A DNA stretch of 64,000 nt, taken from contig NC_135571.1 in the NCBI RefSeq assembly GCF_964340395.1, forward strand, positions 14,998,221 to 15,062,220. Direction: 5' to 3'. This document shows, piece after piece, positions 23,195-35,655 of this stretch. Positions within the stretch are counted from its first letter, which is position 1, and the number at the start of each line of letters is the position of its first letter. Origin of the DNA: Glandiceps talaboti. Its lineage: Eukaryota; Hemichordata; Enteropneusta; Spengelidae. A program made the position numbers and the translations under genes. The notes beneath the pieces are model-generated. The model did no database searches. It worked only from the letters and a program-made list of their open reading frames with translations, and was not told the origin of the DNA.

Positions 23195-24640
23195 CATAAC
23201 CTACCCCAGTGCATATATATCAATTGTACATATCACAGTGTTGTCTGTCATAACCCACCCCAGTGCATGTATCAGTTGTACATATCAGTGTTGTCTGTCA
23301 TAACCCACCCCAGTACATGTATATCAGTTGTACATATCACAGTGTTGTCTGTCATAACCCACCCCAGTACATGTATATCAGTTGTACATATCAGTGTTGT
23401 CTGTCATAACCCACCCCAGTGCATATATATCAGTTGTACATATCACAGTGTTGTCTGTCATAACCCACCCCAGTGCATATATATCACTTGTACATATCAC
23501 AGTGTTGTCTGTCATAACCCACCCCAGTGCATATATATCAGTTGTACATATCACAGTGTTGTCTGTCATAACCCACCCCAGTGCATGTATATCAATTGTA
23601 CATATCACAGTGTTGTCTGTCATATTACCCACCCCAGTACATGTATATCAGTTGTACATATCACAGTGTTGTCTGTCATAACCCACCCCAGTGCATGTAT
23701 ATCAGTTGTACATATCAGTGTTGTCTGTCATAACCCACCCCAGTACATGTATATCAGTTGTACATATCACAGTGTTGTCTGTCATAACCCACCCCAGTGC
23801 ATGTATATCAGTTGTACATATCAGTGTTGTCTGTCATAACCCACCCCAGTACATGTATATCAGTTGTACATATCACAGTGTTGTCTGTCATAACCCACAC
23901 CAGTACATGTATATCAATTGTACATATCACAGTGTTGTCTGTCATAACCCACCCCAGTGCATGTATATCAATTGTACATATCACAGTGTTGTCTGTCATA
24001 ACCCACACCAGTGCATGTATATCAGTTGTACATATCAGTGTTGTCTGTCATATTACCCACCCCAGTACATGTATATCAGTTGTACATATCACAGTGTTGT
24101 CTGTCATAACCCACCCCAGTGCATGTATATCAGTTGTACATATCAGTGTTGTCTGTCATATTACCCACCCCAGTACATGTATATCAGTTGTACATATCAC
24201 AGTGTTGTCTGTCATAACCCACCCCAGTGCATGTATATCAGTTGTACATATCAGTGTTGTCTGTCATATTACCCACCCCAGTACATGTATATCAGTTGTA
24301 CATATCACAGTGTTGTCTGTCATAACCCACCCCAGTGCATGTATATCAGTTGTACATATCACAGTGTTGTCTGTCATAACCCACACCAGTACATGTATAT
24401 CAGTTGTACATATCACAGTGTTGTCTGTCATAACCCACCCCAGTGCATGTATATCAGTTGTACATATCACAGTGTTGTCTGTCATAACCCACCCCAGTGC
24501 ATGTATATCAGTTGTACATATCACAGTGTTGTCTGTCATAACCCACCCCAGTGCATGTATATCAGTTGTACATATCACAGTGTTGTCTGTCATAACCCAC
24601 CCCAGTACATGTGTATCAGTTGTACATATTACAGTGTTGT
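23195..24640. repeat. 54-bp minisatellite, about 27 copies
   Basis: Unit catatcacagtgttgtctgt plus cataacccaccccagtgcatgtatatcagttgta. Short units lack caca, and some carry tatta for taa. 54 = 18 codons, so overlapping frames on both strands stay open; not coding. Confidence 0.95.
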
Positions 24641-25020
24641 CATTCCATGGAACTTCCTTCTGTTAGTTTGTCATTGAAATGAGGTACATATAGACCCTAC
24701 ATGAAATAGTGCCATCCATGAGCCAGAGTGTACAGTGTGAGTGATATGTTGAGTGTATACTATACTAGTATATCAGTAGTTAGCTTCCAATTGTTGTTGT
24801 TTCACTTCCTACTGCTCCTGTAGACAAGTAGTACTTTTTCTGTATGGAGTAGTTACCTCAAATATCCTAGAGTTCTAGTTGGTGGTTCAAGCCTTACCCA
24901 TGCCATTGTTTCTAAATGGTGGTTTACTGAGGCTAAATTTGTTTCAGGTCTAGTAAAAACAGTTGGCATAGTTGTCAAGTTGGCCATAGACCTAGGACCT
25001 AGGATTAGGCAGCATGGACA
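24641..25020. other. Spacer inside the inverted-repeat pair
   Basis: No coding or RNA gene recognised. Confidence 0.4.
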
Positions 25021-25198
25021 TTGAGTCATTGTTCACTATTGTACTGATGAGGTCAGAGGACTGTGAATCCTGTGATGTCATCCAATGTGTCTACAGCATT
25101 ACAATAACAAAGGAAGCTATCTAAGTGCTTTGTTGTCATTGATCTACTATTACTGTAACAAAGGTTTGTTTTGGGGTGACATCAATAACTCAATGGCT
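25021..25198 (-). repeat. Long inverted repeat, right arm
   Basis: Reverse complement of 21784-21963 with a few substitutions and small indels in the ccccc/aaaaa region. Outer edge is caatggc. No clear target-site duplication outside the arms. Confidence 0.85.
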
Positions 25199-26367
25199 TT
25201 TACATAAGCACTGTATCCTGTTAGTCACTGATTACATCACAGGTTACACTTGGCATGGATGTATAAGTGACTTGGGATGCATGTATATAAACTGAGAAAA
25301 AGAAATTGCACACTTTTGATATGAATGATGTCTTCATATTTTCGAAAGGGCTGTTCCTAACCCCACCACACTAATAACCATAATTACAATCTGATAACTA
25401 ACGACCATGACCATGATACCACAAGGCCGAATATATATATAAGACCAAGCGCACTATGTAAGGTACGTGTAACCCATGGATGTATTACGGGAGATCCTAA
25501 CACATCCATGGTGTAAGAGCTACCTACCAACAAAGCGCCAAACTGCTTTAATCTAATGAAGCTTGCCAGAACGAAACCAGTCTCTGTGGCGCATAGAGTA
25601 CACAGGAAGCAAATTATGTCTCATAACAATCATACCATTACCAGTGGTCACACACCTTTACGTTATCTCGCATACCATCATACATCAATATTTGAGTATG
25701 ATGAGTCAACTGACCGCAATCTCGACAAAAAGGGGCAAGTTTGAAATGGTCACATAACCTGAATCTATATTTACGCAACAAAATTCCACATGGAATAAAA
25801 TCACGACTTCTCAACACTACTCCTCAAACAATCTTTTTGGCATAATGTGAAAGTACACACGTCGTGGACACACTAGGGTAGCGGCACCAGCTGACATACG
25901 TGCCATCGGTCGCAGTCAACGTATTGTACATGTAGTATGTACGCTGTATGTTATTGTTCGAAGCCAGGGCTAAATATTTTGATTTATACAGAAATGTGCA
26001 TAATTACTTACCTATTTTTCACAGACTGAATCCTTTGATATTGCTCATTAATAAAACAATTTGTCTGACGTCTTCCATTTGCGACAACTCAATTAAAAGG
26101 TGGTCATAATGCTATTGCATTCGCACCATCTATTCAACGCCATATTGAATATCAGTAATCGTGGTATCGCGAATTGCGAGATTCTGTGTCGTGAAGTCAC
26201 GAGACCACCACGCCCAACCCACCGCGCCCATCTTCATTGCACATGCGTCTATATAGTATCACAACACACCTGATCGCAACATAAATTTCACAATATCATC
26301 TGTATGGTGGCGGCGTGCCTACCAATGCTGAAACTCATTTAATTACATTCTGTAATATGTATTCTAG
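25199..26367. other. Low-copy-looking region upstream of the plus-strand acidic exon
   Basis: Holds a TATA-like word (tatataaact, about 25284), an inverted repeat ccatggatgt...acatccatgg (about 25473-25514), a weak minus-strand frame at 25638-25823 with a CDH...CRDCG...HH pattern, and a CpG-richer block at 26150-26310. No exon here could be joined with confidence to 26368-26519. Confidence 0.4.
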
Positions 26368-26519
26368 GCAGTGATGGAGACAATTGTGATACTGATAGCT
26401 CAGAAAATTCATGTACTTATGATAACACTGATAGTGATGATGAAACAATTCTTGCACATCTTAGCGGACAAGTTACTTTGAGAAATGGCAGAATTGCAGC
26501 TCGATTTATGTTGCATTAA
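26368..26519 (+). CDS. Acidic C-terminal coding exon, unknown protein
   Basis: Preceded by an acceptor (aatatgtattctag). After two nucleotides completing a codon, the frame reads SDGDNCDTDSSENSC, TYDNTDSDDETILAHLSGQ, VTLRNGRIAARFMLH and stops at 26517-26519: 49 residues, very rich in D, S and T, then a mixed basic tail. It has no ATG of its own, so it should be a last exon whose upstream exons were not found. The composition is protein-like and unlike the satellite DNA around it. A transposon (26526) begins 6 bp after the stop codon, so any transcript would have a transposon-derived 3' UTR. It could be a chance frame; no family is recognised. Confidence 0.45.
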
Positions 26520-26525
26520 ATAATT

Positions 26526-27456
26526 CAGGGGTCGAAATAATGAAAAAAATTCGCTTGTCCACTGGGCAAGTAGAAAACAAAAAGTACTTGCCCAAATCAA
26601 AAAGTGCTTGCCCATTCCAAATAGTGGGGTATTTTTGTGTGGCTTTCAAATGCACTGTTGTGATTGATTGGGCTTTCTTTTGTTTATTATCAAAAAATGT
26701 CACTTTGAAAGTTTCTGTGGGTACTGAAAAGTTCTCTCCACAATAGGTGTCCTAAATAATATTAATTTTCATGGCCTAATTAATATTCATACTATAGCAT
26801 AGCATACAATTTTTTGTTCACTTGTAAAAAGTAGTTGTTAAAATAATTTTTTCAGCACTTTCATAAGCTATCAATATAAAAATTAACATTTATTTCAACA
26901 CTGATGTAAAATCTTTCTAAGTATTTCCTTTTCCACCATGTCAATATATTTTCTTTCCTTCCTCATCCACACCAACTATTTTTCTCCCAGTATGATTTGT
27001 TTATACTTTCCTAGTAGTATTTTCAAATAAAATGACTGTTGTAAAATTTGCAGTTGATTCAAACACCCAAAACCTGAAAAATCATGCTGTAGTTTACTAT
27101 TGATGAACAATATTCAATGAGTCACTGGTCATTCCATGTATGTTTTCTTGATAGAGTAAACAAAGTATGTCAAGGACAGCTGGTCCAGATTGTTTTGAAA
27201 AGTGTCAAGAAAGACGTCTTCTCAATATTGATACAATGTTATAATTTTCCAGACTTGTTGGCACCTTGGTTATACAATGTATCCAAAGTCATATCAGACA
27301 TGTGCAGCATGAACACAGGCAAAAACACATCCCTGATCAATAATCATAAGAAATTCTCCTTGCCCGGGCCTTGGGACAAGTACTTTTCAAAACAACTTGC
27401 CCAAGCCTTGAAATCACTTGCCCAGGGCAAGTAAAAGGCCATTATTTCGACCCCTG
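26526..27456. mobile_element. 931-bp non-autonomous hAT-like DNA transposon
   Basis: Terminal inverted repeats caggggtcgaaataatg (26526) and its reverse complement (ending 27456), flanked by a perfect 5-bp target duplication taatt (26521-26525 and 27457-27461). Subterminal regions repeat cttgccca / gggcaagt words in both orientations, a typical multiple-binding-site pattern. No transposase is visible; the one longer open frame inside is not protein-like. Ends in CAGGGG suggest hAT, with 5-bp rather than the usual 8-bp duplication. Confidence 0.85.
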
Positions 27457-27461
27457 TAATT

Positions 27462-27600
27462 ATATGTATTTTCTATGACCCCCCCCCCCCTAGAAAATTG
27501 TGAAATTTTTCTTTAGCCCCACTAATCTTTCCTGGGAAAAATTGATGCCCCCCCCCCCCGAAGTAAAATCTGGACACTTATACATCACATATACATTTTC
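27462..27600 (-). repeat. Dispersed repeat family D2 (C-tract rich)
   Basis: Poly-C runs separated by tagaaaattgtgaaattttt and gaagtaaaatctggacact. The reverse complement of the same arrangement is at 43716-43870, and a partial copy is at 49980-50045. Confidence 0.55.
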
Positions 27601-27685
27601 TTGCGAAACGACTTTTTTAAGTGACAGGGTAAAAAACTCACTGAACAAGGAAAAAGAATTCTTGGTAGTGAATCCTAAATTGTCG

Positions 27686-27875
27686 CTGACGTCACGCCAA
27701 CATCGTCAGGGGTATACTGACGTCACGCCAACATCGTCAGGGGTATACTGACGTCACGCCAACATCGTCAGGGGTATACTGACGTCTCGCCAACATCGTC
27801 AGGGGTATACTGACGTCACGCCAACATCGTCAGGGGTATACTGACGTCTCACCAACATCGTCAGGGGTATACTAC
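27686..27875. repeat. 31-bp minisatellite carrying TGACGTCA, about 6 copies
   Basis: Unit ctgacgtcacgccaacatcg plus tcaggggtata; starts at 27686 and 27717. Most units contain the perfect CRE-type palindrome tgacgtca; some have tgacgtct. Lies about 160-350 bp beyond the stop of gene B. Confidence 0.9.
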
Positions 27876-28035
27876 TATACGTACTAATAGTAGTAGTATT
27901 ACAATTCGGCGGTACAAAACACAGGTACCTGTCAGCCAGGTAAGGCAGGCCAGGCCAGGTATGGACTGAATATTTTTTTATTCCCATTCAGATGAACAAT
28001 CCTATATTTGTTGTATATAGTACATTGTTAATTTA

Positions 28036-28141
28036 TTATCCTCTAAAAACTGATGCATGGTAATCAAAGAAGAAATACTTTCTTGGTGTAGTCTTCAAGA
28101 TGCGTAGATCTGGCACTGGTTCTGGATGCACACTGTGATAT
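28036..28141 (-). CDS. Gene B terminal exon
   Basis: The acceptor tttgttctcgtcag precedes 28141. The first base completes an arginine codon begun in the exon ending at 29909; translation then gives YHSVHPEPVPDLRILKTT, PRKYFFFDYHASVFRG and a TAA at 28036-28038. The phase match and perfect reading to a stop make this a confident last exon. An AATAAA overlaps the stop and another lies at 27977-27982 on the minus strand. The ending, HPE-VPDLR followed by an aromatic cluster and FRG, looks like a conserved short motif, but I cannot name the family. Confidence 0.8.
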
Positions 28142-28289
28142 CTGACGAGAACAAATTTTACATAATGCATGAGGCAGCATAGCTACATGAAGTTAAAAGT
28201 TAAAATTAATAATCCATAGAAAGCATAAAAATATACCCAAATGGCCCAATGCACTGACAAAATACCTATCATACACATAAATTGTTGAT

Positions 28290-29440
28290 AGCTTACATAT
28301 ATATCATATGTTGTACATAGCTTACATACCCCTAGGTTGTACATAGCTTACATACCCCCTAGGTTGTACATAGCTTACATACCCCATAGGTTGTACATAG
28401 CTTATATACCCCATAGGTTGTACATAGCTAACATACCCCTAGGTTGTACATAACTTGTATACCCCATAGGTTGTACACAGCTTATATACCCCATAGGTTG
28501 TACATAACTTGTATACCCCATAGGTTGTACATAGCTTATATACCCTGTAGGTTGTACATAACTTGTATACCCCATAGGTTGTACACAGCTTATATACCCG
28601 ATAGGTTGTACATAGTTTACATACCCCATAGGTTGTACATAGCTTACATACCCCCTAGGTTGTACATAGTTTACATACCCCATAGGTTGTACATAGCTTA
28701 CATACCCCATAGGTTGTACATAGCTTATATACCCCATAGGTTGTACATAGCTAACATACCCCTAGGTTGTACATAACTTGTATACCCCATAGGTTGTACA
28801 CAGCTTATATACCCGATAGGTTGTACATAGTTTACATACCCCATAGGTTGTGCATAGCTTACATACCCCATAGGTTGTACATAGCTTACATACCCCATAG
28901 GTTGTGCATAGCTTACATACCCCATAGGTTGTACATAGCTTACATACCCCATAGGTTGTACATAGCTTATATATCCCATATGTTGTACATAGCTTACATA
29001 CCCCATAGGTTGTACATAGCTTACATACCCCATAGGTTGTACATAGCTTATATATCCCATAGGTTGTACATAGCTTATATACCTCATAGGTTGTACATAG
29101 CTTGTATACCCCATAGGTTGTACATAGTTTACATACCCTGTAGGTTGTACATAGCTTATATATCCCATAGGTTGTACATAGCTTACATACCCCGTAGGTT
29201 GTACATAGCTTATATACCCCATAGGTTGTACATAGCTTATATACCCGATAGGTTGTACATAGCTTATATACCCGATAGGTTGTACATAGCTTATATACCC
29301 TGTAGGTTGTACATAGCTTACATACCCCATATGTTGTACATAGCTTACATACCCCATAGGTTGTACATAGCTTATATACCCCATAGGTTGTACATAGCTT
29401 ACATACCCGATAGGTTGTACATAGCTTACATACCCCATTG
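28290..29440. repeat. 27-bp minisatellite, about 42 copies
   Basis: Unit aggttgtacatagcttacat plus accccat, with occasional 26-bp units. The 27-bp unit keeps three frames open on both strands (nonapeptide repeats); not coding. A block of about 12 units recurs 323 bp apart (marker ctaacataccc at 28428 and 28751). Occupies most of the gene B intron between 28142 and 29908. Confidence 0.95.
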
Positions 29441-29908
29441 GTAATTGTCAAAGGAATAACATGTAGGGTCCCAACAACATATTTGCATAATTCCGTTGGG
29501 GTGTCATCTAGCAAATTCTAATACCCTACAGGTTTCTAGTATGTAATGAGGTTGCACCAATTATGACAAATAACAGCGACAACAACATTAATCACCAATG
29601 ATCCCCCACCACACACAGACACCCCCCCCCCCCACACACACTCACACACGAGCGCACGCAAAAAGCAATGTATAGTCGATATGGTTGTAAGGACAAGAAA
29701 AAGGAAAAGAAATCCTTAATGTAAATCAACAATAATCTCAAATAAGATAAAGACTGCTGTGAAATAAATAATGCTAACATAAAAAAGTGTGGATTCCAAC
29801 GGAAAAAACATATATGGTTAAAAATAATCTGTAATACCGAAAAATACAAACATACAAGAATAAATCTCTTGGCCTGAACAGCTGGCCATACAAAGATATG
29901 CAACATAC
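29441..29908. other. Donor-side part of gene B intron
   Basis: Contains a poly-C/(CA) patch near 29605-29650; otherwise nothing recognised. Confidence 0.5.
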
Positions 29909-30849
29909 CTTCGATGCGCCTCAGTCTTGAAACGTAACCCAATTCTGTCTGCTACCCTACTTCCAGTTGGCTGAAGACAGGTTGCCAAGGGTGGAAGGTT
30001 CAACCAATCAACAGCTTGCTCTACAGACGTCTTGTCATGTGACAGCAACTTTAGTTTAGTCACACGCGGTGATGACGTAGTCGGTAACTGGACTGGAGGT
30101 AGAGTACTCTTTTCTGGTAAATTGTCTGACGTAAGGGATACTAAAGTTTTAGAATCAGTTTTTGTTATCGCTGTTTTATCTATCACTCTGTTTTCATTGT
30201 CGTTCTTAGAAGAAACGGTGGAAGAAGAGCTCTGCTTTAAGCATGTACACCTGGTAGGCTTGAAAGAACTGGTATAAGCTGGTGGGTATTCACTGACCGT
30301 TCTCCGTTCAACAAGTTGAGCATCCATATCAATGGAATAGCTACAGCTAGGTGGCCAGCATGGAGCCACACCCGCCAAATGAAATTGTTTTGCATCCATC
30401 TTCACGATGGTGTCACTATTAGCAACAGTTATTTTATCCTGGGTGAGTGGGTGGAGAGATTCAGTAGGGCGCCCTCTACCGTGTATAACACAAAAAGTAT
30501 CACTGCTCTCCTCGTTGGTTGCCACTTCATCAGTACTTTTCTCAGGTTGGTGTTTACCTTTGTCAGTATCCTGGTCTGCAGTGGGCAATAACTTGTCTAT
30601 TTCCATGGTAACATATGTTGTGTCTTTTGTCTCATCTTTGCTTGACGATGTGTTTCCATTATCCACTATATTGTCCGCTAAGTCAGCACATGTGTCATTT
30701 GACTGTGATTCACCATTTTCTGTTCTTTTTTGCTCTGTAGAATCGTTTCCATGGTTACTAAAGTCTAAGAATGTGTGCTGATAGAGAGAATGTCTATATC
30801 GATTTTGTGTCATCTTTTCTAGAGCGATGTTGGTAGCTTCTCCCAACTC
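29909..30849 (-). CDS. Gene B large exon (about 314 codons)
   Basis: Acceptor ttaattttattattag ends at 30850 and donor AAG/gtatgt cuts at 29909, leaving phase 2. The frame starts ELGEATNIALEKMTQNRYRH, SLYQHTFLDFSNH, passes through a long hydrophilic region rich in S, T, D, E, K and N (TSSSKDETKDTT, STDEVATNEESSD), a Cys/Pro patch (GVAPCWPPSCSYS, PTRCTCLKQSSSSTVSS) and ends VDWLNLPPLATCLQPTGS, RVADRIGLRFKTEAHR. No domain is recognised and most of it looks disordered. Both junctions fit the neighbouring exons (36698-36729 in phase 0; 28036-28141 in phase 2). Non-repetitive, with no internal stop. Likely a conserved but uncharacterised protein. Confidence 0.85.
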
Positions 30850-30904
30850 CTAATAATAAAATTAAAACTGGGTTTAAACCAAAATTTGAAAAGATTTGAA
30901 AATG

Positions 30905-33900
30905 GTGCGATATATGTACGTATATTAATGATATATGTACGTATAGTAATGATATATGTATGTATATTAATGATATATGTACGTATAGTAATGATATATG
31001 TACGTATAGTAATGATATATGTACGTATATTAATAATATATGTACGTATTAGTAATGATATATGTACGTATTAGTAATGATATTTGTAGGTATAGTAATG
31101 ATATATGTAGGTATTAGTAATGATATATGTACGTATAGTAATGATATATGTAGGTATTAGTAATGATATATGTACGTATTAGTAATGATATATGTACGTA
31201 TAGTAATGATATATGTACGTATAGTAATGATATATGTACGTATTAGTAATGATATATGTACGTATTAGTAATGATATATGTACGTATAGTAATGATATAT
31301 GTACGTATAGTAATGATATATGTAGGTATTAGTAATGATATATGTACGTATAGTAATGATATATGTACGTATAATAATGATATATGTAGGTATAGTAATG
31401 ATATATGTACGTATAGTAATGATATATGTACGTATAGTAATGATATATGTAGGTATTAGTAATGATATATGTACGTATTAGTAATGATATATGTACATAT
31501 AGTAATGATATATGTAGGTATAGTAATGATATATGTACGTATAGTAATGATATATGTACGTATAGTAATGATATATGTAGGTATAGTAATGATATATGTA
31601 CGTATAGTAGTGATATATGTACGTATTAGTAATGATATATGTAGGTATTAGTAATGATATATGTACGTATAGTAATGATATATGTACGTATAGTAATGAT
31701 ATATGTACGTATAGTAATGATATATGTAGGTATTAGTAATGATATATGTACATATAGTAATGATATATGTACGTATAGTAGTGATATATGTACGTATTAG
31801 TAATGATATATGTACGTATTAGTAATGATATATGTACGTATAGTAGTGATATATGTACATATAGTAATGATATATGTACGTATAGTAATGATATATGTAG
31901 GTATTAGTAATGATATATGTACGTATTAGTAATGATATATGTACATATAGTAATGATATATGTACGTATAGTAATGATATATGTACGTATAGTAATGATA
32001 TATGTACGTATAGTAGTGATATATGTACGTATTAGTAATGATATATATGTAGGTATTAGTAATGATATATGTACGTATAGTAATGATATATGTACGTATA
32101 GTAATGATATATGTACGTATAATAATGATATATGTACGTATAGTAATGATATATGTAGGTATTAGTAATGATATATGTACGTATAGTAATGATATATGTA
32201 CGTATAGTAATGATATATGTACGTATAGTAATGATATATGTACGTATTAGTAATGATATATGTACATATAGTAGTGATATATGTACATATAGTAGTGATA
32301 TATGTACGTATTAGTAATGATATATGTAGGTATTAGTAATGATATATGTACGTATAGTAATGATATATGTACGTATAGTAATGATATATGTACGTATAGT
32401 AATGATATATGTAGGTATTAGTAATGATATATGTACGTATAGTAATGATATATGTACGTATAGTAATGATATATGTACGTATAATAATGATATATGTACG
32501 TATAGTAATGATATATGTACGTATAGTAATGATATATGTAGGTATAGTAATGATATATGTACGTATAGTAATGATATATGTACGTATAGTAATGATATAT
32601 GTAGGTATTAGTAATGATATATGTACGTATTAGTAATGATATATGTACGTATAGTAATGATATATGTACGTATAGTAATGATATATGTACGTATAGTAAT
32701 GATATATGTACGTATAGTAATGATATATGTACGTATAGTAATGATATATGTACGTATAGTAATGATATATGTACGTATAGTAATGATATATGTACGTATA
32801 GTAATGATATATGTACATATAGTAATGATATATGTACGTATAGTAATGATATATGTACGTATAGTAATGATATATGTACATATAGTAATGATATATGTAG
32901 GTAGAGTAATGATATATGTAGGTATAGTAATGATATGTGTACGTATTAGTAATGATATATGTACGTATAGTAATGATATTTGTAGGTATAGTAATGATAT
33001 ATGTACATATAGTAATGATATATGTACGTATAGTAATGATATATGTAGGTATAGTAATGATATATGTACATATAGTAATGATATATGTACGTATAGTAAT
33101 GATATATGTACGTATAATAATGATATATGTAGGTATAATAATGATATATGTACATATAGTAATGATATATGTACGTATAGTAATGATATATGTAGGTATA
33201 GTAATGATATATGTAGGTATAATAATGATATATGTACGTATAGTAATGATATATGTAGGTATAGTAATGATATATGTAGGTATAGTAATGATATATGTAC
33301 ATATAGTAATGATATATGTACGTATAGTAATGATATATGTACGTATAATAATGATATATGTAGGTATAATAATGATATATGTACATATAGTAATGATATA
33401 TGTACATATAGTAATGATATATGTAGGTATAGTAATGATATATGTAGGTATTAGTAATGATATATGTAGGTATAGTAATGATATATGTACATATAGTAAT
33501 GATATATGTAGGTATAGTAATGATATATGTAGGTATAGTAATGATATATGTACATATAGTAATGATATATGTACATATAGTAATGATATATGTAGGTATA
33601 GTAATGATATATGTAGGTATTAGTAATGATATATGTACGTATAGTAATGATATTTGTAGGTATAGTAATGATATATGTACATATAGTAATGATATATGTA
33701 CGTATAGTAATGATATATGTAGGTATAGTAATGATATATGTACATATAGTAATGATATATGTACGTATAGTAATGATATATGTAGGTATAATAATGATAT
33801 ATGTACATATAGTAATGATATATGTAGGTATAGTAATGATATATGTAGGTATTAGTAATGATATATGTAGGTATAGTAATGATATATGTACATATAGTAA

Positions 33901-34496
33901 TGATATATGTACGTATAGTAATGATATATGTAGGTATAGTAATGATATATGTACATATAGTAATGATATATGTACATATAGTAATGATATATGTAGGTAT
34001 AGTAATGATATATGTAGGTATTAGTAATGATATATGTACGTATAGTAATGATATATGTAGGTATAGTAATGATATATGTACGTATAGTAATGATATTTGT
34101 AGGTATAGTAATGATATATGTAGGTATAATAATGATATATGTACATATAGTAATGATATATGTAGGTATAGTAATGATATATGTACGTATTAGTAATGAT
34201 ATATGTACATATAGTAATGATATACGTACATATAGTAATGATATATGTACGTATAGTAATGATATTTGTAGGTATAGTAATGATATATGTAGGTATAATA
34301 ATGATATATGTACATATAGTAATGATATATGTAGGTATAGTAATGATATATGTAGGTATTAGTAATGATATATGTACGTATAGTAATGATATATGTACAT
34401 ATAGTAATGATATATGTACGTATAGTAATGATATATGTAGGTATAGTAATGATATATGTACATATAGTAATGATATATGTAGGTATAGTAATGATA
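30905..34496. repeat. 21/22-bp minisatellite, about 168 copies (3.6 kb)
   Basis: Unit gatatatgtacgtatagtaa plus t; the 22-bp form has tattag. Diagnostic sites are gtacgta/gtaggta/gtacata. 22-bp units in the right part lie at about 33448, 33617, 33848, 34018, 34187 and 34356, showing a 169-bp higher-order repeat. The array begins about 55 bp upstream of the acceptor of the gene B exon starting at 30849. Confidence 0.95.
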
Positions 34497-34743
34497 TAAG
34501 GACAATACTGTACGTTGTTGGTCTGATTATCCAATCGTGTCCTGTTTACCCGTTGACCTTATAAGGGAGGTCTGGGGGCAGTGTGACAGTTTATTGTGAT
34601 TTTTCGTAATTTATAATCATGCAATCTCTGTTATTAGAACTGGACAACAGATGACTGAAGAATATTGGGCCCTACGATAATAGATGTATCATAAACTGTC
34701 GTAGAACCCAAACATACGTACGCTAGACAGGTAATACTTCAAA

Positions 34744-35655
34744 ATGACCTTACAGCTAAAATTATGTAGGCTTGATGTTTCACTCATGGGACATTACAGC
34801 TAAAATTATGTAGGCTTGATGTTTCACTCATGGGACATTACAGCTAAAATGATGTAGGCTTGGTGTTTCACTCATGGGACATTACAGCTAAAATGATGTA
34901 GGCTAGGTGTTTCACTCATGAGACATTACAGCTAAAATGATGTAGGCTTGATGTTTCACTCATGGGACATTACAGCTAAAATGATGTAGGCTTGATGTTT
35001 CACTCATGGGACATTACAGCTAAAATGATGTAGGCTTGATGTTTCACTCATGGGACATTACAGCTAAAATGATGTAGGCTTGGTGTTTCACTCATGGGAC
35101 ATTACAGTTAAAATGATGGAGGTTTGGTGTTTCACTCATGAGACATTACAGCTAAATGATGTAGGCTAGGTGTTTCACTCATGGGACATTACAGCTAAAA
35201 TGATGTAGGCTAGGTGTTTCACTCATGAGACATTACAGCTAAAATGATGTAGGCTAGGTGTTTCACTCATGGGACATTACAGCTAAAATGATGGAGGCTA
35301 GGTGTTTCACTCATGGGACATTACAGCTAAAATGATGTAGGCTTGATGTTTCACTCATGGGACATTACAGCTAAAATGATGTAGGCTTGGTGTTTCACTC
35401 ATGGGACATTACAGCTAAAATGATGTAGGCTTGGTGTTTCACTCATGAGACATTACAGCTAAAATGATGTAGGCTTGATGTTTCACTCATGGGACATTAC
35501 AGCTAAAATGATGTAGGCTTGGTGTTTCACTCATGGGACATTACAGCTAAAATGATGGAGGTTTGGTGTTTCACTCATGGGACATATGATGTAGGCTTGG
35601 TGTTTCACTCATGGGACATTACAGCTAAAATGATGTAAGCGTGGTGTTTCATTCA
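34744..35655. repeat. 44-bp minisatellite, about 20 copies
   Basis: Unit acattacagctaaaatgatg plus taggcttgatgtttcactcatggg; starts at 34791 and 34835. One isolated inverted half unit (cccatgagtgaaacac) lies near 35968. Confidence 0.95.

Noticed and set aside
23267-24677. Cysteine-rich repeat frames of up to 328 codons
   Set aside because: 54-bp minisatellite; frame swaps at each 51-bp unit and mirrored open frames on the minus strand.
25638-25823. Minus-strand frame of about 60 codons with a CDH...CRDCG...HH pattern
   Set aside because: No start codon, weak acceptor and no second exon; may be chance or an old transposon zinc finger.
28402-29514. Nonapeptide repeat proteins (Y, V, Q, P rich)
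   Set aside because: 27-bp minisatellite in a gene B intron.
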